A DNA stretch of 64,000 bases. It comes from Microbacterium sp. SYP-A9085 (lineage in GTDB: Bacteria; Actinomycetota; Actinomycetes; Actinomycetales; Microbacteriaceae). This document shows, piece by piece, positions 9,253 to 17,774 of this stretch. Numbering within the stretch: the stretch's first letter is position 1; each line of letters starts with the position of its first letter. The stretch lies in assembly GCF_009649635.1 (NCBI RefSeq), contig NZ_WJII01000006.1, positions 62,001 through 126,000 of the forward strand, given 5' to 3'. Under the pieces are notes generated by a model that saw only the letters and a list, made by a program, of their open reading frames with translations, was not told the DNA's origin and searched no databases. Both the position numbers and the translations under genes were made by a program.

Positions 9253-10135
9253 AGCGCGCCTCCCCGGCTTCATCCTCGCCGTCCCGGCGTGGCTGTGGCT
9301 GCTGGCGTTCTTCGTCGCCCCCGTGCTCGTGGTGTTCTGGTACAGCTTCGGGTACAAGCCGGGACTGTTCGGCACCCACGCCAACGACAAGCTGTCGCTG
9401 GACCGGTACGCCGAAGTGCTCACCCCGACGTTCTTCGACACGTTCTGGAACACGCTGTGGATCGGCATCGCCGGGACGCTGCTGTGCTTCCTGATCGGGG
9501 CGCCGGTGGCCTACTGGATGGCTCTGAAGGCCCCCGCGCACCGGAAGGGCCTGCTGCTGGCGCTGGTCCTGGTCCCGTTCTGGACGAACTTCCTCGTGCG
9601 CACGATCGGGTGGATGGTGGTGCTGTCGCCGGAGGGATGGATCTCGCACGCCATGCAGGCGATCGGGCTCGCACCGCTGGACATCCTGTACACGCGACCG
9701 GCGGTGCTGTTCGGGGTGGTCTACAACTATCTGCCGCTGATGATCCTGCCGCTGTTCGTCGCGTTCGACCGGGTCGAGCTCTCGGTGCGCGAGGCATCCA
9801 AGGACCTCGGCGCGAGCAAGTGGCGCACATTCACGCGCATCACGTTCCCGCTGGCCCGGCCCGGCATCGTCGTCGGGGCGCTGCTCGTGTACATCCCGCT
9901 GATGGGCGACTACATCACCGCGACCGTGCTCGGCGGCGCGAAGGGGAACATGGTCGGCCAGCTCGTGGCATCCCAGTTCCAGACCGCGCAGAACTGGGCG
10001 CTCGGCTCGGCCATGGCGGTCATGCTGATCCTCATCATCCTCGCCTCGGTGGCCCTGATCGCGGGCCTGCTGTGGCTGGCCGCACTCCCGTTCCGCCTGC
10101 ACAACCGGATCATCGTCGAGGAGCTCGCGTCATGA
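9245..10135 (+). CDS. potB: ABC transporter permease, PotB type
   Basis: A 296-residue inner-membrane permease with about six hydrophobic helices. The conserved cytoplasmic EAA loop is R-E-A-S-K-D-L-G-A-S-K, followed by T-F-P-L-A-R-P-G, which docks on the ATPase. It starts at GTG 9245 inside the end of the binding-protein gene (8-base overlap) and ends in an ATGA overlap with the second permease. The tight packing indicates one transcript and translational coupling. With the next gene it forms the heterodimeric channel of the importer. Confidence 0.92.
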   Translation: MRRARLPGFILAVPAWLWLLAFFVAPVLVVFWYSFGYKPGLFGTHANDKLSLDRYAEVLTPTFFDTFWNTLWIGIAGTLLCFLIGAPVAYWMALKAPAHRKGLLLALVLVPFWTNFLVRTIGWMVVLSPEGWISHAMQAIGLAPLDILYTRPAVLFGVVYNYLPLMILPLFVAFDRVELSVREASKDLGASKWRTFTRITFPLARPGIVVGALLVYIPLMGDYITATVLGGAKGNMVGQLVASQFQTAQNWALGSAMAVMLILIILASVALIAGLLWLAALPFRLHNRIIVEELAS

Positions 10136-11085
10136 CATCCGTCGAACCCGGGATGGGGACCCTACCGGCGGCGGCGGTCGACCTCGAGCGCGGCGTCGAC
10201 CTCGCGCACGCCGGGGCTGACCGTGCAGCGCCGAACCCGCACGGGCGGCGCCGGGCGATGACCGACCGGCTGCTGACGGCGTGGAGCGTGCTCGTGTACG
10301 TGTTCCTGTTCACGCCGATCCTCGTGATCGTCATCTACTCGTTCAACAACGGCCGGCTCCTGGTCGCGTTCGACAGCTTCGGCGTCGACGGATACCTCGC
10401 CCTGTTCCGCAAGCCCGTGATCGCCGACGCCGTCATGGTGTCGCTGCGCACCGGCGCGATCGCCGCGGTGCTCGCGTCGCTGCTGGGCACGCTCGCGGGC
10501 ATCGCGCTGGCCCGGCGCCCCGGGAAGTGGACGTTCTGGTTCATCGGGATGCTGCTGCTGGTGGCGGTCACCCCGGAGATCGTCGACGCCGTGTCGCTGC
10601 TGCCGTGGCTCGTGTTCCTCGGTCAGGACGTCGGGATGTCGTTCTTCAACGACGGCACGTTCCGCCTCGTGATCGGCCACTCGCTGTTCTCGGTCGCCGT
10701 CGTCACCTACATCGTGCGGGCACGGCTCGTCGGTCTGCCGGCGAACCTGGAGGAGGCCTCGGCGGACCTGTACGCGCCGCCGCTGCGCACGTTCCTGCGC
10801 GTGACGCTGCCCCTGGCGATGCCCGCGGTGCTGGCCGGACTCCTGCTCTCGTTCACGTTCAGCCTCGACAACACCGTCGTCTCCGCGTTCGTGCAGGTCT
10901 CCGGCTCGACACCGTGGCCCGTGTACGTCCTCAGCTCGCTGCGCAGCGGCCTGCGGCCCGAGATCGCCGGCGTCTCCACGATCATGCTCGTGGTCACCCT
11001 GCTCGCGCTGTCCGTCGTCGCCGTCGTCCTGCGCCGCGCCGGAGATTCCGCCGCCGACATCGCCCGCACGATGGCCGGCGGGTGA
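10132..11085 (+). CDS. potC: ABC transporter permease, PotC type
   Basis: A 317-residue permease, with the EAA loop E-E-A-S-A-D-L-Y-A-P-P followed by T-L-P-L-A-M-P-A. The start chosen is ATG 10132, overlapping the potB stop as ATGA. It gives a hydrophilic N-terminal extension of about 42 residues before the first membrane helix. PotC proteins usually begin near the internal ATG at 10258 (M-T-D-R-L-L), so the true start may be there. If the extension is translated it would be cytoplasmic and unusual. This is the last importer subunit. Confidence 0.9.
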   Translation: MTSVEPGMGTLPAAAVDLERGVDLAHAGADRAAPNPHGRRRAMTDRLLTAWSVLVYVFLFTPILVIVIYSFNNGRLLVAFDSFGVDGYLALFRKPVIADAVMVSLRTGAIAAVLASLLGTLAGIALARRPGKWTFWFIGMLLLVAVTPEIVDAVSLLPWLVFLGQDVGMSFFNDGTFRLVIGHSLFSVAVVTYIVRARLVGLPANLEEASADLYAPPLRTFLRVTLPLAMPAVLAGLLLSFTFSLDNTVVSAFVQVSGSTPWPVYVLSSLRSGLRPEIAGVSTIMLVVTLLALSVVAVVLRRAGDSAADIARTMAGG

Positions 11086-11121
11086 TCCCCCCGCTGTGCA
11101 GATCCACCCCGTGAAGGAGTC

Positions 11122-12777
11122 ATGATGCCGTACGCCGATCTCGTGTTCACCGGCGGGCCCGTCTTCACCGCGAATACCGTGCGCTCCCGCGCCGGCGCGG
11201 TCGCCGTCTCCCGCGGGCGCATCGTCGCCGTCGGGCACGACCTCGACGAGCTCGTCGGCCCGAGCACCGAGGTCGTCGACCTGGCCGGGCGGATGCTGGT
11301 GCCCGGCTTCCAGGACGCGCACGTGCACGCGGTCTGGGGCGGGCTGGACCGGCTGCGGTGCGACCTGTCCCCGTACGCGTCGCAGCCCGAGTACCTCCAG
11401 GCGCTGGCGGCGTTCGCGGCCGCCCGCCCCGACGACCCGTGGATCCTCGGCGGCGGCTGGTCGATGTCGGCGTTCCCGGGCGGCACGCCCACAGCATCCG
11501 CCCTGGACACCGTCATCCCGGACCGGCCCGCGTTCCTGCCCAACCGCGACGGTCACGGCGCGTGGGTGAACAGCGCCGCGCTGCGGCGGGCCGGCATCGA
11601 CCGCGACACCCCGGACCCCGCCGACGGGCGCATCGAGCGCGACGCCGACGGGAACCCCACCGGCACGCTGCACGAGGGCGCCATGAGCCTCGTCAACCGT
11701 CTGCTGCCGGCCGAGCCGCCCGAGCGCATGGTCGAGGCGCTGCTGGAGGGTCAGCGGTACCTGCACTCGTTCGGGATCACCGCGTGGCAGGACGCGATCA
11801 TCGGCTCCTATGGGGACGCCGGCGATCCGGGTCCCGCGTACGTCACCGCCGGCGCCGACGGGCGACTCACCGGCAGGGTCGTGGGCGCGCTGTGGTGGGA
11901 CCGCACCGCGGGGCTGGAGCAGATCCCGTCGCTCGTCGAGCGTCGCGAGCGCTATCGTGCGGGTCGGTTCGCCGCCACCAGCGTCAAGGTGATGCAGGAC
12001 GGCGTCGCGGAGAACTTCACGGCGTCGATGCTGGAGCCGTACGGCGACGGGCACGGACATCCCACCGACAACTCGGGCATCTCGTTCGTCGCGCCGGAGG
12101 TGCTGAACGAGGCGGTGCCGGAGCTGGACGCGCTCGGGTTCCAGGTGCATTTCCATGCGATCGGGGATCGTGCGGTGCGCCAGTGCCTGGATGCCGTCGC
12201 CCACGCGCTGGACCGCAACGGCCCGGGCGACAACCGGCACCACATAGCGCATCTGCAGATCGTGCACCCCGACGACGTGCGGCGGTTCCGCGACCTCGGG
12301 GTCGCCGCGAACATGCAGTCGCTGTGGGCGACGCTCGAACCGCAGATGGTGGAGCTGACCCTGCCGTTCCTCGGCGAGCCGCGCAGCGGCTGGCAGTATC
12401 CGTTCGGGGATCTGCAGCGCTCGGGCGCGGTCCTGGCGGCCGGCAGCGACTGGTCCGTGTCCAGCCCCAATCCGCTCGCGGCGATCCACACGGCCGTGAA
12501 CCGCAAGGCCGCGCCGGGCTTCGAGGAGGGCGAGTACGACGCGTTCCTGCCCGAGCAGTCCATCGACCTCGCGACGTCGCTGACCGCCTACACGGCCGGC
12601 TCGGCGTGGGTGAACCACCTGGACGAGGCCACCGGGACGATCGAGGTCGGCAAGTACGCGGATCTCGCGCTGCTGGACCGGGACCCGTTCGCCGGCCCCG
12701 CCGACGAGATCGGCGCGACCCGCGTGCTGCAGACGTTCGTGGAGGGCGAGCGGGTGTTCGCCGCCGATCGGAGCTGA
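11122..12777 (+). CDS. YtcJ-type metal-dependent amidohydrolase
   Basis: A 551-residue amidohydrolase-superfamily enzyme. D-A-H-V-H-A-V-W-G-G at about residues 57-66 gives the first metal histidines. F-H-A-I-G-D-R-A-V, H-I-A-H-L-Q-I-V and A-A-G-S-D-W-S-V-S complete the TIM-barrel metal and acid set of the YtcJ (amidohydro_3) group. GAAGGAG sits just before ATG 11122 (a second ATG at 11125 is equivalent). Members hydrolyse exocyclic amides or N-acyl amines, and the specific substrate is unknown. Lying 36 bases after the importer and just before an amine oxidase, it could release a free amine from an imported N-acylated or amide-linked compound. That role is inference. Confidence 0.88.
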   Translation: MMPYADLVFTGGPVFTANTVRSRAGAVAVSRGRIVAVGHDLDELVGPSTEVVDLAGRMLVPGFQDAHVHAVWGGLDRLRCDLSPYASQPEYLQALAAFAAARPDDPWILGGGWSMSAFPGGTPTASALDTVIPDRPAFLPNRDGHGAWVNSAALRRAGIDRDTPDPADGRIERDADGNPTGTLHEGAMSLVNRLLPAEPPERMVEALLEGQRYLHSFGITAWQDAIIGSYGDAGDPGPAYVTAGADGRLTGRVVGALWWDRTAGLEQIPSLVERRERYRAGRFAATSVKVMQDGVAENFTASMLEPYGDGHGHPTDNSGISFVAPEVLNEAVPELDALGFQVHFHAIGDRAVRQCLDAVAHALDRNGPGDNRHHIAHLQIVHPDDVRRFRDLGVAANMQSLWATLEPQMVELTLPFLGEPRSGWQYPFGDLQRSGAVLAAGSDWSVSSPNPLAAIHTAVNRKAAPGFEEGEYDAFLPEQSIDLATSLTAYTAGSAWVNHLDEATGTIEVGKYADLALLDRDPFAGPADEIGATRVLQTFVEGERVFAADRS

Positions 12778-12782
12778 TATCC

Positions 12783-14216
12783 GTGGGAACCACCGTCTTC
12801 GAACGGAACCGTCCGGCGGCATCCGTCATCGCCCACTCCCTCTCCGGCACCGCGCCCTCCGTGTTCTGGCGCGACGACCTCCCGGCCGCGCTGACCCCGG
12901 ACCGCCCGCCGCTGGCGGGCACCATCGACGCGGACCTCGCGGTGGTCGGCGGCGGCTACACCGGACTGTGGACGGCGCTGCTGGCGGCGGAGCGGATGCC
13001 GGGCGCGCGGATCGTCGTGCTCGAGGCGCAGCGGGTGGGCTGGGCGGCGTCGGGGCGCAACGGCGGGTTCTGCGAGACGAGCCTCACGCACGGCCGGGAG
13101 AACGGGATGTCGCGCTGGCCGGCCGAGATGCCGACGCTGGAACGGCTCGGCATGGAGAACCTCGACGAGATCGAGGGCGCCGAGGCCCGGTACGGCATGG
13201 ATTTCCACTTCGAGCGCACCGGGGAGTTGTCCCCCGCCGTCGAGCCGCACCAGGTGCAGTGGCTGCGCGAATGGGCGGACGACGCCGGCGACGACGTCGT
13301 CTACCTCGACCAGGATGCCGCGCGCGCCGAGGTCGCCTCGCCCACGTACCTCGCCGCCGTGTGGGAGAAGCGCACGTGCGGGATGCTGCATCCCGCCCGC
13401 CTGGCCGCCGAGCTCGCCCGCGTCGCCGAGGAGCGCGGGGTCGAGATCTTCGAGCGCACGCGCGTCCGCCGGCTGCAGACATCCCGCACCGGCGGCGTCA
13501 CCCTCGCCTGCGTGGACGGAGGGGTGCGTGCGACGCAGGCGGTGCTCGCCACGAACGTGTTCCCGTCGCTGCTGGCCCGCAATCGGCTGATGACGGTGCC
13601 GGTCTACGACTACGTCCTGATGACCGAGCCGCTGACCGCGCAGCAGCGCGCGTCGATCGGCTGGCAGCACCGGCAGGGCATCGGCGACCTGGCGAACCAG
13701 TTCCACTACTACCGGCTCACTCGCGACGACCGCATCCTGTTCGGCGGATACGACGCCGTGTACCACTTCGGTCGCAAGGTGCGCGCCCACCACGAGGACC
13801 GGCCGCAGTCGTTCGAGACGCTCGCGAGTCACTTCTTCACGACGTTCCCGCAGCTGGAGGGCCTGCGCTTCAGCCACCGCTGGGCCGGCGCGATCGACAC
13901 CAGCACGCAGTTCACCGCGTTCTTCGGCACTGCCCGCAGCCGCCGCGTCGCCTATGCGGCGGGGTTCACCGGGCTCGGCGTCGGCTCGACCCGGTTCGCC
14001 GCGGAGGTGATGCTCGACCTGCTGGCGGGCGTGGAGAACGAGCGGACGGCGCTGCGGATGGTGCGCACGAGGCCGCTGCCGTTCCCGCCGGAGCCCGCCG
14101 CGGCCATCGGCATCAACGCCACCCGCTGGGCGCTCGATCGCGCCGACCACCGCGAGGGGCGACGCAACCTGCTGCTGAAGACGCTGGACGCCGTCGGACT
14201 GGGGTTCGACTCGTGA
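12783..14216 (+). CDS. FAD-dependent amine oxidoreductase (PuuB/DAO-like), first copy
   Basis: A 477-residue flavoprotein. The Rossmann dinucleotide motif is V-G-G-G-Y-T-G-L-W-T, about 55 residues in. It is followed by V-L-E-A-Q-R-V-G-W-A-A-S-G-R-N-G-G-F, the signature of the gamma-glutamylputrescine oxidase/glycine oxidase group. The C-terminal F-T-G-L-G-V-G-S-T-R closes the FAD site. It starts at GTG 12783, six bases after the amidohydrolase stop, and overlaps the cupin gene by four bases. Predicted reaction: oxidation of an amine to imine/aldehyde plus hydrogen peroxide and ammonia. The exact amine is unknown. A second homologue lies at 19234-20589. Confidence 0.88.
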   Translation: MGTTVFERNRPAASVIAHSLSGTAPSVFWRDDLPAALTPDRPPLAGTIDADLAVVGGGYTGLWTALLAAERMPGARIVVLEAQRVGWAASGRNGGFCETSLTHGRENGMSRWPAEMPTLERLGMENLDEIEGAEARYGMDFHFERTGELSPAVEPHQVQWLREWADDAGDDVVYLDQDAARAEVASPTYLAAVWEKRTCGMLHPARLAAELARVAEERGVEIFERTRVRRLQTSRTGGVTLACVDGGVRATQAVLATNVFPSLLARNRLMTVPVYDYVLMTEPLTAQQRASIGWQHRQGIGDLANQFHYYRLTRDDRILFGGYDAVYHFGRKVRAHHEDRPQSFETLASHFFTTFPQLEGLRFSHRWAGAIDTSTQFTAFFGTARSRRVAYAAGFTGLGVGSTRFAAEVMLDLLAGVENERTALRMVRTRPLPFPPEPAAAIGINATRWALDRADHREGRRNLLLKTLDAVGLGFDS

Positions 14217-14563
14217 CGAGGCTGGACGCGGGATCCCCCCGGGTCGCGGCATCCCTGTCCCTCACCGACGATCCGGTCCCCGCCGACAAGGTGCGCGCGG
14301 GCGCGCCGCGCACCGGCTGGCTCGCGCTCGACGAGACCGAGGCCCGCACGATCGGCGTGTGGGAGCACACGCCCGGGGTGTCGACGGATGTCGAGGACGA
14401 CGAGGTGTTCGTCGTGGTGGCGGGCGCCGGCACCCTCGAGTTCACCGACCCGCCGCTGCCGGCGGTCGAGCTGCTGCCGGGCACCATCGTGCGACTGACG
14501 GCGGGGATGCGGACGGTGTGGACGGTCCGCGAGACGCTGCGCAAGGTGTCCATAGCGCCCTGA
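14213..14563 (+). CDS. Small cupin-domain protein
   Basis: A 116-residue single-domain protein starting at GTG 14213, overlapping the preceding oxidoreductase stop. The phrases G-V-W-E-H-T-P-G, E-D-D-E-V-F-V-V-V-A-G and L-P-G-T-I-V-R-L match the cupin_3 (DUF861, EutQ-like) pattern. Similar short cupins accompany FAD amine oxidases and aldehyde dehydrogenases in polyamine and amino-alcohol catabolic clusters. No enzymatic function can be assigned. It may bind a pathway intermediate or a metal. It is the last gene of the plus-strand unit starting at 6857 and converges on the PucR gene 12 bases away. Confidence 0.85.
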   Translation: MTRLDAGSPRVAASLSLTDDPVPADKVRAGAPRTGWLALDETEARTIGVWEHTPGVSTDVEDDEVFVVVAGAGTLEFTDPPLPAVELLPGTIVRLTAGMRTVWTVRETLRKVSIAP

Positions 14564-14575
14564 CCTCGCACCTGC

Positions 14576-16219
14576 TCAGCGGCGCGGGGGGGCGCTGCGC
14601 CGCACGAGCAGGGCCAGGTGCAGCGCGGTCTGGGTCTCCCCGTCGTCGAGGTCCATGTCCAGCAGCTGCTCGATGAGCGCTATCCGCTGGTAGAACACGG
14701 ACCGGGACAGATGGGATGCCGCGGCGGCGGCGGTCCGGTTCGCGGGATGTGCGAGCACAGCCGCCAGGACGTCCAGCAGGTCTCCGCCGCGGCTGAGGTC
14801 GTGGTCGATCAGCGGCGCCAGCATCCGCTCGCCGTGCTCGAGCAGCCGCCGGTCGTCGCGAAGATTCGTGACCAGGCGCACGAGCGGACGCGTGTCCGCA
14901 CGGAGCACGTGCAGCCCGCCGTGCTCGCCACGGGGACCGCCCTGCGCGAGGTCGATAGCCTCCTGCAGCGACACGAGCGCTTCGTCCAGGCCCTGCGCCG
15001 GGGAGCCCACCGACACCACGGCGCGGTCCGCCGCGCCGCCGGCCACCTCGGTCACGAACGACCGCACGGCGGCGTCGTCGAACGCGGTATCGGCGGGCAG
15101 CGAGACGAGCACCGTGGCCGCGGGGGTGCCGGCACCGGCCGGGCCCGGCCCGAGAAGGGCGCGGCCGCCGAGCGTGCGGGCGACGGCGTCCGCGCGCCCG
15201 GGCACCGGTGCGACGCGGGCGATCACGAGGCCGTACAGGCGGCGGCCCTGCACCGGCAGCCCGGAGGCGCCCAGACGCGCGGAGGCCCCGCCGGTCGTGG
15301 AGAACCGGCCCGTCAGCAGCCGGTCCAGGAGCCGGCGCCGCGCCTGCCGCTCCCACTCGTCGACGGGGCCGTCGGCCAGCCGGCCCAGGGCGAGCGCTAT
15401 GGCACCTTGCTGCAGAACGCCCAGCCGCCCCGCCGGATGCTCCGGGCCGGGCAGCGCCACAAGGAACCCCCAGCGCGCGCCCCGCGCCTCCACGGGAACC
15501 ACGAGCCAGTCGGCTGCCGCGTCGCTGCGCGCGGCCGGCGGCCGGTGCGCCTCGCGCGACCGGCGCTCCCACTGCGCGAACAGCTCCTCCTCGCGCGCGG
15601 GCGGCACCTCGGCGGCCACCACCTCGTGCGCGAGGTTCTCCAGGACCACGGGCGCCCCCAGCGTGACCGCGAGCTGCTGCACGACGTAGTCGGCCGGTGA
15701 GCCGCGCAGCGTGAGCGCGGTGAAGCGGTCGCGCACCTCGTCCCGCGCCCGCAGCGCCGCGGTCTGCCGTTCGATGATCAGGCGGTGCACGACCTCGGTG
15801 ACAGTGACGTATTTGACCTCGCGGTGCAGCACCACCAGGACCAGGTCGTGCGCGCGGGCCGCGTCGACGATGACCGCCGGCGTCCACCGGTAGTGCGAGC
15901 CGAGCTCGAGCACGAGCCCGGCGATGCCGACCTCGACGAGGCCGGCGATGAAAGCGCGCAGCGCGGCCGGATCCTGCGGCCAGCCGGACCCGGTGGACAG
16001 CAGCAGCTCGCCGCCGTTCAGGAGCCGGGCGACGCCGGCGCTGTCGGACGCGTGCACCCACCGCACACGCCCGTCCAGCGCGGCGGCGCCGCTGACCACC
16101 TCGGGCATCCCGTCCGCGAGCGCATCCAAGCGCAGCACTTCGCGCACCGTGGGCAGCGCGCGGTGCATCTCGGACCGCGGGAGATCCGCGTCACCGGCGG
16201 CAGCGCTGCGCATCGGCAT
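14576..16219 (-). CDS. PucR-family transcriptional regulator
   Basis: A 547-residue protein with the PucR N-terminal domain (T-V-R-E-V-L-R-L ... R-W-V-H-A-S-D), a central GGDEF-like region and a C-terminal PucR-type helix-turn-helix (L-A-H-P-A-N-R-T-A-A-A-A-A-S-H-L-S-R-S-V-F-Y-Q-R). ATG 16219 was chosen because GGGGGAG lies five to eight bases upstream. A more distal ATG at 16252 has no such site. It is divergent from the aminotransferase gene and convergent with the importer operon. PucR regulators respond to nitrogen-compound substrates, so control of the surrounding amine pathway is likely. Confidence 0.92.
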   Translation of the reverse strand: MPMRSAAAGDADLPRSEMHRALPTVREVLRLDALADGMPEVVSGAAALDGRVRWVHASDSAGVARLLNGGELLLSTGSGWPQDPAALRAFIAGLVEVGIAGLVLELGSHYRWTPAVIVDAARAHDLVLVVLHREVKYVTVTEVVHRLIIERQTAALRARDEVRDRFTALTLRGSPADYVVQQLAVTLGAPVVLENLAHEVVAAEVPPAREEELFAQWERRSREAHRPPAARSDAAADWLVVPVEARGARWGFLVALPGPEHPAGRLGVLQQGAIALALGRLADGPVDEWERQARRRLLDRLLTGRFSTTGGASARLGASGLPVQGRRLYGLVIARVAPVPGRADAVARTLGGRALLGPGPAGAGTPAATVLVSLPADTAFDDAAVRSFVTEVAGGAADRAVVSVGSPAQGLDEALVSLQEAIDLAQGGPRGEHGGLHVLRADTRPLVRLVTNLRDDRRLLEHGERMLAPLIDHDLSRGGDLLDVLAAVLAHPANRTAAAAASHLSRSVFYQRIALIEQLLDMDLDDGETQTALHLALLVRRSAPPRR

Positions 16220-16255
16220 CCCCTCTCCCCCGTCGGAGCGATGCTCCAGCATAGC

Positions 16256-16272
16256 CCGGACAGTGCGTCCGG
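16256..16272. promoter_or_regulatory. Inverted repeat in the pucR/aminotransferase divergent promoter region
   Basis: CCGGAC (16256-16261) and GTCCGG (16267-16272) form a perfect 6-bp dyad with a 5-base spacer. It lies 37 bases upstream of the regulator start and about 125 bases upstream of the aminotransferase. Its position fits an operator read by the adjacent PucR protein, but no family consensus was available to confirm it. Confidence 0.35.
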
Positions 16273-16396
16273 AACGCCGAGAAGTTCACGACGGATAGGC
16301 CCTCTGCTACCCGCGATGCCCCTGCGACACTGGGAACCAGCGAACCGGGCGCGGCCGGTCGATCTGTCCGACCAGGCTTCCCGCAGAACGAATGAG

Positions 16397-17770
16397 ATGC
16401 AGATGACCGACATCCTCGCCCCCACCGCCGTGGACCTCGCCGCCGACGCCGCCGTGCGCGCGGACGATCGCGGGCACGTGTTCCACTCGTGGAGCGCCCA
16501 GGCGCTCATCGACCCGCTGCCGGTGGCCGGCGGCGCCGGATCGACGTTCTGGGACTACGCCGGCAACAGCTACCTGGACTTCGCCAGTCAGCTCGTGAAC
16601 CTCAATCTCGGGCACCGGCATCCCGATCTCGTCGAGGCGATCCGACGGCAGGCCGGACGGCTCGCGACGATCCAGCCGTCGCTGGCCAATGACGTGCGCG
16701 GCGAGCTGGCGCGCCGGATCAGCGAGGTGGCGCCGGACGGATTCGAGAAGGTGTTCTTCACGAACGGCGGCGCGGACGCGAACGAGAACGCGGTGCGGAT
16801 GGCGCGCGCGTACACGGGGCGCCGCAAGGTGCTGGCGATGTACCGCAGCTACCACGGCAACACGTCAACGGCGATAGCGCTCACCGGCGACCCGCGGCGC
16901 TGGGCGAACGAGCCCGCCGACGGATCGGTCGCGCACTTCTTCGGGCCGTATCCGTACCGCTCTCCGTTCCACGCCACCACGCCCGAGGAGGAGACAGCAC
17001 GGGCACTGGAGCACCTCGAGCAGACGATCATCCTGGAGGGCGCGTCCACGATCGCCGCGATGATCATCGAGACGATCGTCGGCACGAACGGCGTGCTCGT
17101 GCCGCCGCCCGGGTACCTGGCCGGCGTCCGCGCGCTGTGCGACCGGTACGGGATCGTGTACATCGCGGACGAGGTCATGGTGGGGTTCGGCCGTGTCGGG
17201 GAGTGGTTCGCGGTCGACGCGTTCGACGTGGTGCCGGACCTGATCACGTTCGCGAAGGGCGTCAATTCCGGCTACGTGCCGTTGGGCGGTGTGGTCCTCT
17301 CGGACCGGATCGCCGCGCACTTCGACACGGTGCCGTTCCCCGGCGGGCTTACCTACTCGGGGCATCCGCTGGCCTGCGCCGCGGGCGTCGCGACGTTCGA
17401 GGTGTTCGAGCGCGACGGGATCCTGCCGCGCGTGCGCGACCTGGGCGCCCGCGTCGTGGGGCCGCGGCTGCGCGAGATGGCGCGGCGACACCCGAGCGTC
17501 GGAGACGTGCGCGGGATGGGGCTGTTCTGGGCGATCGAACTGGTCCGCGACCGGAAGACGCGCGAGCCGCTGGTCCCGTTCAATGCCTCCGGGGCGGATG
17601 CCGCGCCCGTCGCCGCGGTCGCCGCGGCGTGCAAGAAGGCCGGCGTGTGGCCGTTCACGCATTTCAACCGCGTGCACATAGCGCCGCCCCTCGTGATCGC
17701 TGAGGACGAGCTGGTGCGGGGCCTGGACGCCGTCGACAATGCGCTGCACGCAGCGGACGAATACGTGTGA
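16397..17770 (+). CDS. Class III PLP-dependent aminotransferase (omega-amine/putrescine type)
   Basis: A 457-residue fold-type I aminotransferase. F-F-T-N-G-G-A-D-A-N-E-N binds the cofactor phosphate, A-D-E-V-M-V-G-F-G-R holds the PLP aspartate, and F-A-K-G-V-N-S-G-Y carries the Schiff-base lysine. L-G-G-V and Y-S-G-H-P-L-A-C-A-A complete the class III pattern. ATG 16397 is used, with ATG 16403 two codons on as an alternative. Four bases separate its stop from the aldehyde dehydrogenase start. Predicted role: transfer of the terminal amino group of a diamine or omega-amino acid to an oxo-acid, giving an aminoaldehyde or semialdehyde for the next enzyme. The exact substrate is not readable. 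Confidence 0.9.
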   Translation: MQMTDILAPTAVDLAADAAVRADDRGHVFHSWSAQALIDPLPVAGGAGSTFWDYAGNSYLDFASQLVNLNLGHRHPDLVEAIRRQAGRLATIQPSLANDVRGELARRISEVAPDGFEKVFFTNGGADANENAVRMARAYTGRRKVLAMYRSYHGNTSTAIALTGDPRRWANEPADGSVAHFFGPYPYRSPFHATTPEEETARALEHLEQTIILEGASTIAAMIIETIVGTNGVLVPPPGYLAGVRALCDRYGIVYIADEVMVGFGRVGEWFAVDAFDVVPDLITFAKGVNSGYVPLGGVVLSDRIAAHFDTVPFPGGLTYSGHPLACAAGVATFEVFERDGILPRVRDLGARVVGPRLREMARRHPSVGDVRGMGLFWAIELVRDRKTREPLVPFNASGADAAPVAAVAAACKKAGVWPFTHFNRVHIAPPLVIAEDELVRGLDAVDNALHAADEYV

Positions 17771-17774
17771 TGCC

